This document shows positions 1-11,256 of a DNA stretch of 64,000 nt, piece by piece (the stretch's first letter is position 1; the number at the start of each line of letters is the position of its first letter). Position numbers and translations under genes: made by a program. Source of the DNA: Tubiluchus corallicola (taxonomy: Eukaryota > Priapulida > Priapulimorpha > Priapulimorphida > Tubiluchidae); NCBI GenBank assembly GCA_030141605.1, contig JAQGDQ010000277.1:80001-144000 (forward strand), written 5' to 3'. The notes under the pieces were generated by a model, which saw only the letters and a list, made by a program, of their open reading frames with translations, ran no database searches and was not told the DNA's origin.

Positions 1-1080
1 TCGTTGAAAGACAGAATAAACAAGTTCTTTTACATTTAGCTACTGTTAATAATTGACGATCTAACATTAGTATTACCTTTGATTGTTTTATTGCAAGCCG
101 TTTTAATACAGCACTGTGATTATTGTCACACCAGATCTCAGCTGTACTTAGAAAACATGGAGCAACAGTTAAGTGACTATTTTATTCTAAAATATCCCAA
201 ATTCATTTATTCATGAATTCTAGTTGTACATGTATTTTGCTTCGGCATTTTCAGGATTGCAGTCATTTCAACACGTTTTAACAGTACGAAGAGGAAAAGG
301 GGCCCATTATTGGTTGTTCCTGTAATAAATTGCGCCGACTATAATGCTTTTTAAACTCAAAAACATTTTAAAATCATTGAAACTAAAACTTTATCGCACG
401 TTTTAGGAAAATACCCTGTTCTTTTAAAATTCAAAACCATAGATTAGTTACGTAATTCACTTTTACGATATTTTACATAATTCACTTTAGTTTTCAGGTT
501 TTTAAAATGTTATTTAGTAATAAGCTAAAAATCATAGTACTGGTAGCAACAACATAAGTAAAGTAGTCATACTTACTGAAAAAATAAAAAAGTGAATTTT
601 TTAAAATCACTTTGGCGTTTACCCAGTTCTAAATTTGCTGTATTTCTTTCTGGTTCAACGATAATCACCAACGAAAACGAGAAAATAAATGCTGATCTGA
701 CGAGAAAACAAATTATTTGAGTAAAAAATGTTGATTTTTACTGTTATAATGTGTTATAATATTATACGACAACTTTGTCTTACGTGAGAAATTGAAAAAG
801 ATAAGCACCTTGATACCAAAAAACAACGCCTTTGAAGATATTACCAATTTCACGCTCAAATTATGCCCACAGCTTTTCAAACAGAAATCTACATGGGCTT
901 ATTTGCTAGAGGTGTATGAATCGATTCAAACAATTCAGTGATCAAATACAGTGAGAGTATGATTTACGCTGCTTTCCAACAACCCCAATAAATTCTGTAA
1001 ACTGAACAGATGTCATCGTGTGTAGAAGTTGCCTAATGATTCATTAGTCATATATAGTTACGTACAAATTGCTAATTATC

Positions 1081-1475
1081 CGTTTACGTCGTTTCTGCTG
1101 GGCTAATTTCGATAAAGCCAAACGTTTCAAGACTCGATTGTCGTGAAATTTCGTTTTTGCTCTGGCGGAGGCCCAATCACGAAGGGGCATCCTCGGCTGT
1201 CTGCATCTGCCGTGTGATGCAGGACGTTATAAATAAGTTATGAAATTTCAGCGAGTCCATTAGGCGACTAACGACGCTGGCTGATTGTATTATGCAGAAA
1301 GCCGTACGACAAACGGCAGCCCGTCCGCGTCATTTAGCGTCACCGCGTTGCGTCGCTATTAACTAAATCCCACTTCGCTCTGGCACTAAGTGTGTTCGCG
1401 CGCAATTGGACGATTTGGCCTAATTTAATCAGTGCGGTCGGGGAGATTGCTTAATTAATTGTTTTATTAGTTATT
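1081..1475. promoter_or_regulatory. Candidate conserved non-coding block in Rx intron
   Basis: This block is clearly richer in G+C and CpG than its flanks, has no sustained reading frame, and carries homeodomain-type sites: a double TAATTAATT at 1452-1460, TAATTTAATC at 1421-1430 and a CCAATCA at 1173-1179. That composition is typical of deeply conserved enhancers near developmental homeobox genes. Function is inferred from composition and position only. Confidence 0.3.
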
Positions 1476-1557
1476 ACAAGCATGAGTTGTTGCGAAGTGG
1501 CATCCGTGGACCGGAAGTTGCACAGGAGCCGCGTGACGAAGTTAAGGTGCGCTTTTG

Positions 1558-1662
1558 CAGCTGTTGCTATTGTTGTTGTTGTTGCTGTTGCTGCTGTTGT
1601 TTGTTGTTTTTGTTGTCGTTGTTGTTGTTGCTTGCTACTGCTGCTGCTGTTGTTATTGCTGA
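1558..1662. repeat. Imperfect (TTG/CTG)n trinucleotide repeat
   Basis: About 105 bp of interrupted TTG and CTG triplets. Short open frames across it encode only Val/Ala, Cys or Leu runs and are artefacts of the repeat. Confidence 0.9.
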
Positions 1663-2041
1663 CTCAGGTCATTTTGCAATGAATTTAAGAAAATTTATAG
1701 ACATTGAATTGTGACGGTCACAAAAGTTTCGATAGTATTTCTTAGTATTTTTATTAGTATTTCTCATTAGGCCAATGATTATAATTCAATTTTATGTTAT
1801 TCGTGATATGCTGATATTAGGAATAATAGTTTAATGCTAAAATGGTCTGATTTTTTTTTAGAAATTGGTAATCATGCTTATACCCTAAAGCACAATATTT
1901 TATTTATTTATTTCTTCGGTTATTAAGATACGACAAAGCCTATTAACCGATATCCAAAGACAATTATTTATTTATTCCTCGTAATATTTTTAGATTAACA
2001 AATTAGTTAAAGAAAAGGTCTTTTTGAAGCTGAAATGTTGA

Positions 2042-2046
<5 letters not shown>

Positions 2047-2098
<52 letters not shown>

Positions 2099-2163
2099 GC
2101 ACGCACGCACGCACGCGCGCGCACACACACACACACATACATACATATATACATATATATATA
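2047..2163. repeat. (AC)n / (ACGC)n / (ATAC)n compound microsatellite
   Basis: A pure AC run to about 2094 passes into an ACGC/CG-rich section to about 2120, a second AC run, then ATAC and AT units. The alternating purine-pyrimidine sequence, especially the CG-rich middle, has Z-DNA potential. Confidence 0.95.
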
Positions 2164-3446
2164 TAATTTCTGGTAGAATCAGGGAGTTGATATTTGTTAG
2201 AACATAGATCAGCATTCATGACGCGATTCGATTAAGATGCTTATTACTTAATTGCCAAAGATTCTTTAAACAACAGTGCTCGCCTATCTTGCTATTCAAA
2301 ACTTCAACGTTGTTCTCCACTCTATCAATATTGAACATTTTATGATTAACATGACTATCATACCTAAGAAATTGATGGTTTTCAAACACCGGAACACCCG
2401 ACAGTTAGAAAAATGTTTAAAAATGTTTGTCATTCTAACTGTTTTCAATTCACCTGTTTCTGAGTTTTCTTTTCGTTAGGTTGGAATAACATTAACTTGT
2501 CAAAATTTTTGGAAACTAATTTTCACTGGCAGAGCTTGTGCTCAGGTGATTACTAAGTTAATTAGAAAGAACAGCCGACATATTATTCAGTTTATAAATT
2601 GAGATGCTTGTTTGCAGGTCTGCATAATTAAATGCATAAATTTTTTAACTTGGCTGAAATAATTGTTTTATAATAATGATTGCTTTATTTTACTTTCAGT
2701 TATATCTAATATTTAACATCGTTTTAGTTTTTTAATTAGTTTTAGGACCATTATTTGCTACAAATTTTCAACATCAGACATAAAATACAAATAACATCAA
2801 AGGAAGCAATCTTAATTATCCAATTATTTATTTGTTTACTGATTTATTTAATTATCAATTTATTTTAATATTTGCAATTTGTGTGGTTTTACTGGTTCAT
2901 TATCTGTGTTTTACAATATTGTAGAAACAAACAATACATAAACATGCGGTAGTTACATAAAAAATTAAAGGACAAGAGCCGAGAAGTAGGCCCATATGAA
3001 ATGGCTGAAAACCACAAATTTCATATTTAGAATTTAAACGTTTTTCAGGAAGAAAGTATTCTAGCGTACAAAATGAGCTTACGTATTGTCTTGTGACATT
3101 TGTAAATAAACTATATTGCACATACCAGGTCTACCAGCTACCAAAAAGGGAAATCAAACTGAAAGCAATATAAAACAAGCAATTTCATTCCAGTTCATAG
3201 ATTTTTAAAATAAATTACTACCATTAACTTTGCAAGTTTATGATAAATATTTGAAAAGGTGTATGAACTCTAAACTTACACAAGTGCAAATTTATACAAG
3301 TTGCATAAATTAGAATTAAGAGTAGTAAACCAAGATTGCAACCAAGTCAAAGGTCTTGATCCAAATTGATACTCATCTGGATGTTGTTCTTGTTCTTGTT
3401 GCTTTGGATACCTTTCTGAAAAAGCCTAAGGCTCCATGAATTCGCC

Positions 3447-4030
3447 ATGTATCGGCAAGTAAAACCACAAAAATATACTACAACGAATTTTGTAGTATAT
3501 TATACTACAGCGGAATCGAGTTTTCGACCCGTCATTTCGAATTCAAGATGGCACAATAACATCATTTTCGAAAAAAACCTAAAATCCATTAATTAACAAC
3601 GGATCACCATGAAACTGGATAGGAATATACTAGAACGAATTCCTCATTTACTGACGGAGTCAGATTTTTGATCTGCCATTTTGATTTCTAGATGGCAGCA
3701 ACAACCAGAACGCTCCACCAGTTGTGTTAATCAAACACAAACGCGAATGATTTCCTTTATGCAGTTTATTGCATTTCAGAGGTATAAAGAAAATCATAAG
3801 GCAATTCTGAAGTGCTGCAATTCAAAAGGTCTTTTGAAGTGCGGTAAACTGTATGAAGAAAATCAAAATTTGCTGTTTGCATTTGATTAAAACGTTATTC
3901 CGCTGGGACACAACAAGGAACTTTACCGATTTGCAACGGATAGTCGTGAAACTCTACAGGAATATAATAGACAAATTCTGCGTCGATTGGCAGAGTCGAT
4001 TTTTCGGTTTGTCATCTTAAATTCAAGAGT
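3447..4030 (+). repeat. Three diverged copies of a ~100-bp repeat
   Basis: Copies at about 3447-3550, 3598-3697 and 3937-4029 share a GGA/ACAGGAATATA-like block, a GACGAATT-like block, a GAGTCGATTTTTCG-like block and an end near TTCAAGATGGC. They are too diverged and too short to show coding capacity. Probably the decayed remains of one interspersed repeat amplified locally; I cannot name the family. Confidence 0.55.
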
Positions 4031-5042
4031 TCTTAAATCCACGATCTGGAGTACAGCGGGTCAAACTTGTTGCAGCAATGCAGTACAAAAGTCCACAAAG
4101 CAAAAACAACCGAATATTTGCCTCAATCAAATAGTTTGTATGTTGCTTCGCATACTCTGTTTTGTGGCAAATCTTATATTTTTGATTGTGCAGTAATCAG
4201 TTTTTAGGTAACCTTTCATTCTATTCCTTATGCTGCACTTTGTAGACGACTTGCAAACCTAACTGACGAATTTCAAGTTAGATGCATGGCTTCAAAACAT
4301 TCTAAAATCATTCGAGTTAAATCAGTCAATTTATTCATTTATTTATCTACTTATGAATCCTTTCTAAAATTTTCCAAGTATTTGCTGGATGTTGCAGTAA
4401 TACAACCTTGATTCACTAAAGTAAGTAACGTCTAATTTATATAACTAATACAAATAATTTCCAAATTTTTAAAATGCACTAGGGACAGTGAGGGAGTACG
4501 ATTACAAACTCTTTTTAGCTAAAAGTTTTAGATTTTTAATCTGTTTTATTAATAATATTATGTGTATTTGGTAAATGTCTATAATGTGGTGTTACGTGTA
4601 CTAACCTAAAATAGAAACAAAAAATAAATAAATAAAATAATTAGTTTTTTACATTTTTCTTGAATCATTATTACTTTAAGTAATAGCTGAAATTGCATGT
4701 AACCGCCTTTCATCTTTTGTTCATGTTGTCTCTGAATTTAACGAATTTCTGCCTTGTCTGAACAATTTTTACTTTTCAGTGAAAGAAGAGTCCAATAAGC
4801 CACCCGCAGTGTTAATTAAGAGCGCAAATTTAGCGAGTAACAAGCATGGGCTCCTCTAACGCGTTCGGACACGCTAACTCAATTTACTATATTCGCTTAA
4901 TCATCCACTGATGTAATTGAATCAACTTCCCAACTATACCTAATTTACTAAGAACCTCCAAATGGGACTTAATGGGCAACGGGGCGTTTTAGGTCTCCCA
5001 TATGATTCTCTTCAGCTTTCAATTATTATTAACTGCTTGTGT

Positions 5043-5154
<112 letters not shown>

Positions 5155-5369
5155 GGGGAGAGAGAGGTTTTGTAGTGGGTCTGCAACATTATTAGCAAGA
5201 GGGCGCATTCCCGCCGTACCACTTTACTGATGACTACAAAATTCAAAACGTTGACTCACAATCATATATCTATAGCGTTAGAGCCATTCTAAAATACACA
5301 CAGGGGCTTAAAAACAAATCTCATAACACCTACCTTGTAGTTTAAATTTTTTTATAATGTATAACTCTT

Positions 5370-5725
5370 CTGCTATGCGTTGTTGCGGTACGTAGCATTA
5401 GATTCTCTGCCTAATGATGCGGATTCGTCTTAGCCCAATTTATTTGCTGTTGCACTGCTTTTTTCAGCAAGCAAAGCTTATAATGATTCTGTCCTGACCT
5501 TCGTTTGTGATTTTTTCATAGGTTATTATGTATAAGCGTACTTTCATCTACTGCACGCTCTCTCGTGAGTAATTTACTACTAGACAAAAAAACCGGAATT
5601 CCAACGCGCATTATTGCATTCTGGAAGACCAATTTAGCTCATAAAGCTTTCATTGACATTATGAAATCAGCTTTACTATCTGCTCGCCGCTCGTAAGTAC
5701 AAAATTCACTTTATTATTATCGACA
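5370..5725. promoter_or_regulatory. Candidate conserved non-coding block in Rx intron
   Basis: A stretch with more G+C and higher sequence complexity than its AT-rich surroundings, lacking an open frame of note and flanked by simple sequence. It could be an intronic enhancer. Evidence is composition only. Confidence 0.2.
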
Positions 5726-6411
5726 TCATCAGCAAGTCAAAATGGTTGCCATCACTTAGGGCTTACGTATTTTGCTCTTTCCCTGGAGAAACAATCAATT
5801 TGTGGCTGCTTAACTAGAATCACCGAGAGAGAATGTGGTGAATTGGAAATGGGAGATTCGATTAAACACGTCAAATCTTCTTGTTCGGTGCTCGCTGCCT
5901 TTAATGGACGCCTGACTTCTGATGTGATGGGTGACAAAAAGCTAAACAATTCATGAAACTCACAGGAAACTATCTTCTTTAAGGATGTATATAACAGCTG
6001 ACCAGGGTCTTAACATATATTCTTAAGCTTAAATGTTTAAAATTATTCTCTCCTCTCTCCCTCTCTCTTTCTCTTTCCTTTTCACTGTTATAATCTCATT
6101 GCATTTACGAAAACTACTGTGGCTGTAGTATAAGTAATACGGGCAAGAAATTAACAGAAGACCGACCAAAATGCTTGAGGGGACTGAATTTTGGCTGCAC
6201 CAACACAGAAACGTTTCAATGGATTTGAGAGAAGATGCTTTTTCCATCTCAGCACCTGCTCCGCAGGAAGAGTCAGGCATGGAGCACGAGTTATCTGGGA
6301 GTTTTTTCTACTCATTGTACTTTAATTTTTCTGGTTTTTGATGTCTTAACTATAAGATAAAAGAACCGGCATATCAGCACCACCTGCCTTCACTACTATT
6401 ATTAATACTAA

Positions 6412-7253
6412 TACTGATGCTGATGCTGATACTGATGCTCATGCTCATGCTCATGCTCATGCTCATGCTCATGCTCATGCTCATGCTCATGCTCATGCTC
6501 ATGCTCATGCTCATGCTCATGCTCATGCTCATGCTCATGCTCATGCTCATGCTCATGCTCATACTCATACTCATACTCATACTCATACTCATACTCATAC
6601 TCATACTCATACTCATACTCATACTCATACTCATACTCATACTCATACTCATACTCATACTCATACTCATACTCATACTCATACTCATACTCATACTCAT
6701 ACTCATACTCATACTCATACTCATACTCATACTCATACTCATACTCATACTCATACTGATATTGATACTGTTATTAATACTAATCCTAATGCTAATGCTA
6801 GTTCTAATACTAATACTAATACTAATACTAATACTAATACTAATACTAATACTAATACTAATACTAATACTAATACTAATACTAATACTAATACTAATAC
6901 TAATACTAATACTAATACTAATACTAATACTAATACTAATACTAATACCAATACCAATACCAATACCAATACCAATACCAATACCAATACCAATACCAAT
7001 ACCAATACCAATACCAATACCAATACCAATACCAATACCAATACCAATACCAATACCAATACCAATACCAATACCAATACCAATACCAATACCAATACCA
7101 ATACGAATACGAATACGAATACGAATACGAATACGAATACGAATACGAATACGAATACGAATACGAATACGAATACGAATACTAATACTAATACTAATAC
7201 TAATACTAATATTAATATTAATACTAATACTAATGCTCTAGTACTAATACTAA
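6412..7253 (+). repeat. Block-structured hexanucleotide array
   Basis: About 840 bp of 6-bp units kept in one register. Consecutive homogeneous blocks are ATGCTC x21 (6435-6560), ATACTC x32 (6561-6752), nine mixed units (6753-6806), ATACTA x23 (6807-6944), ATACCA x26 (6945-7100), ATACGA x13 (7101-7178), then ATACTA again with decaying units. Neighbouring main blocks differ by a single base. Open frames across it are artefacts of the repeat. Confidence 0.98.
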
Positions 7254-7815
7254 TAAATTCCTTTAATTTCCTTTAATTACACCGTTTTTCTAGAAATAAT
7301 TTAATATAAATATAATTTTTAAAAATAAATTTAAAGTCATAAACCTTGTTCAAAATTGTTGAATGAACTGATTCATAAATCACAGTGAGAATAACCGAAG
7401 ACACTACTGATTCGTTTCCTACTTACAAAATTTTATTTGTGATATTAATTTTTCAAATATAAGTTTTTGTATCATTTTATACACAATTAAGGGCATTTTG
7501 TCACATTTACCGATACGTTTAGTATATTACGACAGGCATTTGATGATCTGTTGTGATATGTTGAAATATATATACGAGCAATATGTCAGTAATGAAACTG
7601 TAAAAAACGTCTGAAACGCTATGCATTAAAACTTTATAATTAATAAAAGTACTTGTTAAATTTGACAATTAATTTTTAAGTTAGTTTTAGTTGCGTTTTT
7701 CGTATTCTTATATTTATGTATTTGTATCTATGTATTAGATTCTGAAATAAATAAATAATTCTATAATAAGAATTTTAATTATCTTTTAAAAAAATTATGT
7801 AATAAGTTTTATATA

Positions 7816-7937
<122 letters not shown>

Positions 7938-8039
7938 CACATGGAAAATGCAATTTAATTAGAAGTACTGGCTGGACAAACCTTCACAAAATGTAAGGCT
8001 CTGTGCTAGTTCTATGTCTTATTTTAAAAGATTACCCTT

Positions 8040-8132
8040 CAATAAATAAATAAGTAAATAAATGAATAAAAAAATAAGTAAATAAATTATTAAATAAATA
8101 AATAAGTAAGTAAATAAATAAACGAACAAATG
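8040..8132. repeat. (AAAT)n imperfect tetranucleotide repeat
   Basis: AAATA/AAGTA tetramers with substitutions, decaying into GAAC-type units at the right end. Confidence 0.85.
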
Positions 8133-8369
8133 GACGAATCTTTCATTTTACATTATGTTTACATAACGCAAGCATGGCAAAGATTATCCTTGAATATGAG
8201 ATACCAGTCCTGCTACAACCATCCACATCAAACAAGCAGTTGAATGCTCCACTATGGCTTGCAGAGTAGCGAACAGTATAATACAGATTTAAGGGTGACA
8301 AATATAATTTAAATTTTTTTAAACCCTTTATAGGAGCTTAATGAAGACTGCCACTTTAGACACCCTTTT

Positions 8370-8720
8370 TCAGTATTTAGACCTTTTAGCAGCAGTGAAA
8401 TAACCTTGCATTGCACGTGTGATTATATCGCGTGATGACGCAACATCAATAAAATCATTTTCATTGACACAAAGAGCAGAAGACAACAACAACCAGCCTA
8501 CATTTTTACGCCAGGTTGCCTGTCCATTAATGTCTAATTTAATATTAGCAGCTGAAACCTTGATAGGCGATTTTACATCTGCCCTCTGGCTTTCAAAAAG
8601 CAATTCTCTTTTGTTATTCATAATAGTGTACACGTGTTGTACACGTGTCACGTTAATTTTGATTGTTACCCATGATTTTCTGCGCAGCATGATCTCCGTT
8701 GTTTGTTTTTTCTAGTAGTC
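8370..8720. other. Region with two overlapping short open frames; unrecognised
   Basis: An ATG-initiated 106-codon frame on the - strand (8690 to 8370) overlaps a 98-codon frame on the + strand (8419-8715). I recognise no domain in either, and overlap of this kind argues for chance. The stretch is more complex than its flanks and contains a repeated TGTACACGTG (two CACGTG E-box cores near 8630-8647), so it may be regulatory. An antisense gene in the Rx intron cannot be excluded. Confidence 0.2.
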
Positions 8721-9543
8721 TTATATATCTTTATGAAACCGCAAACGCAAAATGTTTTAGAAATCGTTAATTCGTGCATTAAAAACATATAGTTTGTAAA
8801 CAGTAAAAAGTCGCATTGCGTTTTTTTGTTTACTAAGTTACTACATATTTTCGCTAATTGTATCTAAAATAAATACTAGTGACATATAACATACTAAAAG
8901 ATTTAAAAAAATTGCGATTCTAAACAAGTTCGGCTTAAGTGCAGCATAAGCCTGTTATAATCATGTTATTTGACTTAGGAACTTTTGAGCATAGGTAAAC
9001 AATAACATCAACAAGTTCTGCGCATAATAAAAAAAGAGAAAAGAGTTTGCCATACAAAAATCGAACAGTTATTTGTGTTTGGAGAAAAGTTTGTTTTAAA
9101 ATTTCAATAGCTGCTTACATAACTAGAAAAATTCGATCGTACGAAGTTATTCAATTTTGTATGATCAATTGGGATATATTTAAGGAACATAGATTGTAAT
9201 GCCTACATCAAAAAAGTACTTTTCAGTCTAATTCGGGCCACTCCTTCGCATGCGTTTTCATGCATTTATTTCAACACACTGTCAAACTACTCTACTGGCT
9301 TCAGCAATTGCTACTCATATGTTTATCAATGACAGTGGGCAGGCAAGATACCAATGAACAGGTGCCCAAAACCGACCCTAGTATTCCTGCAGGGAGTGGT
9401 TTGTTAATACCGTTTCATCCGTCTACTAACTAACTGACTGGCTGACTGACTGACGGACTGATTGCTATCTGAATGACGGATTAATCGATAAGCTACTACA
9501 CAAACCTACAATACAAACTTTTTAAGCTTCTTAAGAACGTAAA
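8721..9543. other. AT-rich intronic sequence
   Basis: No coding signal. A short (CTGA)n-like stretch lies at about 9424-9462. Otherwise nothing distinctive. Confidence 0.6.
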
Positions 9544-9836
9544 TTGAATTTAATAATTAGTTGGATTTTAATTTTGGTTTGAATTTAATATATGTTTGAA
9601 TTTCATAATGATCATTGTCTTTAGGTATGAATTTAATAATGATCATCATTTGGTTTGAATTTAGTAAATATAATTGCTTTCGGGTTGAATTTAATAATGA
9701 TAATTATTTTTAGGTTTGAATTTAATAATGATCATTGTTTTCAACTATGAATTTAATAATATCATTATTTTTAGGATTGAAGTTAATAATGATCGTTCTT
9801 TTTAGATTTGAAATTAATAATGGTCATTGTTTTCAG
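9544..9836 (+). repeat. 30/31-bp tandem repeat ending at the Rx splice acceptor
   Basis: About ten diverged units of the form TTTGAATTTAATAATGATCA followed by TTGTTTTCAGG or similar. The last unit supplies the polypyrimidine tract and AG (9835-9836) of the Rx terminal exon. Earlier units carry acceptor-like TTTAG/TTTTTAG ends at 9623-9624, 9712-9713, 9773-9774 and 9804-9805, spaced by multiples of about 30-31 bp. The array therefore looks like tandem duplication of the intron end. Confidence 0.85.
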
Positions 9837-10271
9837 GTTTGGTTTCAAAACCGGCGTGCAAAATGGCGTCGACAGGAGAAAATGGAGGCAGAAAACGAAG
9901 CTCGCTTACAGGAAATATCAGGACTCTCTACCAGCAATATCAAAACAAATGTTGTCAGCAACCTGCTACCCCTAGATCCCTGGTTAACTCCCCCTATGTC
10001 AGCGTCCTGTGCTAGTCCACCCCTTCCTGGCTACGCCACCAGGATGCCAGCTTCAATCAGTGGTTACATTAATCCACCTTGCGCCCCGTTTAACACTGTT
10101 ACCACACTTGACGCAACGGCAACACTACACATGTCTGGGCAAGTGGCGACATCCAGCGACATGATGACATCATGTTCGGATCAACGGAGCAATAGCATTG
10201 TTTCTCTGCGAAGAAAAGCAAAGCAACATGTTGAAAATATTTCAAGTCGCAAGAATCTGTGGCATTATTAG
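9837..10271 (+). CDS. Rx: Retinal homeobox (Rx/rax) terminal exon: homeodomain end, proline-rich tail, OAR
   Basis: Partial gene. Rx is a nuclear PRD-class homeodomain transcription factor for the eye field and anterior brain. The exon follows TTTTCAG and starts exactly at homeodomain codon 47. It encodes 144 residues, then TAG. Residues 1-14 (9837-9878) complete recognition helix 3, with Trp48, Gln50 and Asn51 of the homeodomain, and continue into RRQEK, a signature of Rx rather than Arx/Otx/hbn (which have RKREK-like). LPLDPWL (9966-9986) matches the L-x-L-[ED]-PWL motif downstream of Rx homeodomains. An OAR motif, SNSIVSLRRKAKQHV, lies at 10188-10232, 12 residues before the end. The middle is Pro/Ser/Thr/Met-rich, as in Rx transactivation tails. 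Upstream exons (octapeptide, homeodomain 1-46) are outside the window. hbn lies convergently 27.7 kb downstream. Another Rx-like paralogue is possible, but Rx is much the best fit. Confidence 0.93.
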   Translation, partial: VWFQNRRAKWRRQEKMEAENEARLQEISGLSTSNIKTNVVSNLLPLDPWLTPPMSASCASPPLPGYATRMPASISGYINPPCAPFNTVTTLDATATLHMSGQVATSSDMMTSCSDQRSNSIVSLRRKAKQHVENISSRKNLWHY

Positions 10272-10421
10272 CCTGGTCATTTATTAATACACGCGCATGT
10301 GTAAAATGTTGAACCTGTCGCCCAATCGACCTAATTTTTATGTAATTATTTAATTTATGCAATTACTTTGAAAAAAATTGTTGCCGTAGGGCCATCTGTA
10401 TTTTCAGCAATATAGCAAAGT

Positions 10422-10427
10422 ATTAAA
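10422..10427 (+). terminator. Possible poly(A) signal (ATTAAA) for Rx
   Basis: ATTAAA, the commonest variant of the poly(A) hexamer, lies 150 nt after the Rx stop. I see no AATAAA between the stop and the pyrimidine array, so this is the best candidate. Confidence 0.35.
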
Positions 10428-10589
10428 AGTTAAATTTTACGTATAAACATAGACTAAATAGGCCTGACTGTGCAGATAATACATTCAACTTATGTTTGTG
10501 ATTAATAGTATAAATATGATAGTACATGTAGTTGCACATATGAGTCAAGGGTACTTTCTTCAATTATTTCGTATCTTCTTTCTCTTTCT

Positions 10590-11256
10590 CCCTCTTCTCT
10601 TCTCTTCTCTTCTCTTCTCTTCTCTTCTCTTCTCTTCTCTTCTCTTCTCTTCTCTTCTCTTCTCTTCTCTTCTCTTCTCTTCTCTTCTCTTCTCTTCTCT
10701 TCTCTTCTCTTCTCTTCTCTTCTCTTCTCTTCTCTTCTCTCTTCTCTCTTCTCTTCTCTTCTCTTCTCTTCTTTCCTTTCTTCTCTTCTCTTCTCTTCTC
10801 TTTTCTTCTCTTCTCTTCTCTTCTCTTCTCTTCTCTTCTCTTCTCTTCTCTTCTCTTCTCTTCTCTTCTCTTCTCTTCTCTTTTCTGCTCTCTTCTCTTC
10901 TTCTCTTCTCTTCTATTCTCTTCTCTTCTCGCCTCTTCTCTTCTCTTCTCTTCTCCTCTCCTTTTCTCTCCTCTCTTCTCTTCTCTCCCCCTCTCCTCTC
11001 TTTTCTCTTCTCTTCTCTTCTCTCTCTTCTCGTCTCTTCTCGTCTCGTCTCGTCTCCTCTCCTCTCCTCTCTTCTCTTCTCTTCTCTTCTCTTCTCTCAT
11101 CTCCTCTCCTCTCCTCTCCTCTCCTCTCCTCTCCTCTCCTCTCCTCTCCTCCTCTCCTCTCCTCTCCTCTCCTCTCCTCTCCTCTCCTCTCCTCTCCTCT
11201 CCTCTTCTCTCTCCTCTCCTCTCCTCTCCTCTCCTCTCCTCTCCTCTCCTCTCCTT
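10590..11256. repeat. (TTCTC)n to (CCTCT)n pentanucleotide array, near-pure polypyrimidine
   Basis: About 670 bp of pentamers, T-rich (TTCTC) in the left two thirds and C-rich (TCTCC) on the right, with variant units between. The + strand has only scattered purines, so the tract has strong triplex (H-DNA) potential. It starts about 320 bp after the Rx stop. Long frames across it are repeat artefacts. Confidence 0.97.

Noticed and set aside
6374-7241. Long open frames (up to 274 codons) on both strands
   Set aside because: They are translations of the hexamer array (Met-Leu, Ile-Leu, Ser-Met dipeptides).
9735-9836. Open frame extending the Rx exon upstream from an ATG at 9735
   Set aside because: It runs through the repeat-derived intron end; the acceptor at 9835-9836 joins exactly at homeodomain codon 47.
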